Notes under the pieces: model-generated | Databases searched by the model: none | What the model was told of the DNA's origin: nothing | Seen by the model: the letters and a program-made list of their open reading frames with translations, nothing else | From: Pratylenchus scribneri | Lineage: Eukaryota > Nematoda > Chromadorea > Rhabditida > Pratylenchidae | Reading direction: 5' to 3' | Length of the DNA stretch: 64,000 nucleotides | NCBI GenBank assembly: GCA_030063045.1 | Contig: JAQSEB010000066.1 | Coordinates: 992,001-1,056,000, forward strand | Shown: piece after piece, positions 63,301 to 64,000 of the stretch | Position numbering within the stretch: position 1 is the stretch's first letter | Layout of the letters: the number at the start of each line of letters is the position of its first letter | Program-made: the position numbers and the translations under genes

Positions 63301-63448
63301 TTGATCGTGGTTTTTTCTTTTAGATACTATATTTTTGATAGAATGATATTTTGTATTGAATTGATATGGAATTTGAGGATAAGACAATGTTTATTATATA
63401 ATTACAGTCGATTTGATCAACTTTTGATGTGGGAAGGCGGAGGCAGAA
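60334..63448. other. Upstream region of the Snail-family gene, no sure gene
   Basis: Bases just right of 60333 should contain the 5' UTR and promoter of the minus-strand zinc finger gene, but no clear TATA box was found. A minus-strand frame at 61676-61975 has fairly gene-like composition but no splice or homology support. Confidence 0.4.
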
Positions 63449-63628
63449 ATGTTGGCCAATTCGCAACCAGAAGGAGGAAAAGCAGATCGGCCACAATTCC
63501 TCTTCTCATTGGGATTGGATGTTGCCTCGCGCAAATTGGCCTACAATGCCGATGGCGGCAGAGGCCAACAGCAAATTATTATATTATTGGAGAGGAAGTT
63601 AATTGCCCCCAATGACCGGGGCAAATAG
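63449..63628 (+). CDS. Weak small ORF, 59 aa, possibly a terminal exon
   Basis: In a GC-richer patch, one frame runs from ATG 63449 to TAG 63626-63628 and starts MLANSQPEGGKADRPQFLF. It uses the codons favoured by the sure genes here (TTG GCC, GAT GGC, GGC CAA). It is basic and Gly/Gln-rich, with no membrane segment. An overlapping frame (from 63427) is also open, so the frame choice is uncertain. In-frame TGA at 63425-63427 bounds it on the left, and a CAG acceptor at 63444-63446 could join it to an upstream exon. Not recognised. Confidence 0.25.
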   Translation: MLANSQPEGGKADRPQFLFSLGLDVASRKLAYNADGGRGQQQIIILLERKLIAPNDRGK

Positions 63629-64000
63629 AAGCAGGAAGGTTGTTGTCGTGTTTCGGTGGCCATTGAATGCCAATTGCCGGCAAAAGGCCATAAAAAATGA
63701 TCTGACGATAACCAGTTGTTTGGCTTTAACAATACCTTCGAAAATTGGGCCACTCAATGAGAATTATATTCGTGGTCATAAATGAAATGGCGAAATTAGA
63801 AGAAAACAATATTAATAATAATTTGAGACCAAATGGTGATGGGATCATGTTGCTCATTTTTGCAATTTGCCCTTTCAATGACACTGAAAAAAATGAACAA
63901 AGGGAATAGTGTCTCTCTGGATGAATATTGTGCCGGCATCCATTTGATCCTTGAGCGAAAAAACAATAGGCTGAATTTTGCTTTGTATATCAAATTATGA
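63629..64000. other. Right end of window, nothing supportable
   Basis: Mixed composition with short chance frames on both strands. No splice structure or RNA gene was recognised. Confidence 0.4.

Noticed and set aside
1..64000. tRNA, rRNA or spliced-leader RNA genes
   Set aside because: I looked by eye for GTTCGA-type T-loops with paired stems and for known rRNA or SL words and found none. A covariance-model scan would be decisive.

Overview
The window looks like nuclear DNA of an AT-rich metazoan, most probably a nematode. Genes are cut into many small exons by short AT-rich introns (often 40-60 bases, GT...AG). The protein set fits an animal: a giant FAT-type cadherin, a CYP33-like cytochrome P450, a tail-anchored cytochrome b5, a peptide precursor and a Snail-family zinc finger protein. 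One clear GC-AG intron and loose acceptors (TAG, AAG as well as CAG) fit what is reported for tylenchid/cyst nematodes, but that placement is inference. All exon models were joined by hand from reading frame, phase and splice sites.

Layout. 1-850: possible 3' coding exon(s) of a plus-strand gene lying to the left. 850-7,990: no convincing gene, but a foldback element near 6.7-6.9 kb. 7,994-33,703: one plus-strand gene of 64 exons and about 4,632 residues, with signal peptide, about 30 cadherin repeats, EGF-like and laminin-G modules, a transmembrane helix and a proline-rich tail (CDH-4/FAT type). Its largest intron (18,057-20,921) is filled with duplicated and inverted repeats. The intron before the membrane exon holds a small TATA-led gene for a lysine-rich heptad-repeat peptide (31,342-31,539). 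38,572-42,982: P450 in 15 exons, about 764 residues, with an unusual basic insert and a long C-terminal extension. 44,626-45,966: cytochrome b5, 137 residues. 46,705-48,064: a 26-base minisatellite. 48,460-49,163 (minus): a secreted precursor carrying a C-x6-C peptide that resembles allatostatin-C. 49,164-58,333: gene-poor, with a 505-base hAT-like MITE at 52,018-52,522. 58,334-60,333 (minus): three-finger Snail-family factor, 396 residues. 60,334-64,000: no sure gene, one weak small ORF.

The genes do not form a pathway as a set. The one functional pairing suggested by position is P450 plus cytochrome b5: both are ER membrane hemoproteins on the same strand, 1.6 kb apart, and b5 is a known electron partner of P450s. 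The most novel-looking items are the cyclic peptide precursor, the nested heptad-repeat gene, the P450 with two extra low-complexity regions and the MITE with a perfect 8-base target duplication.
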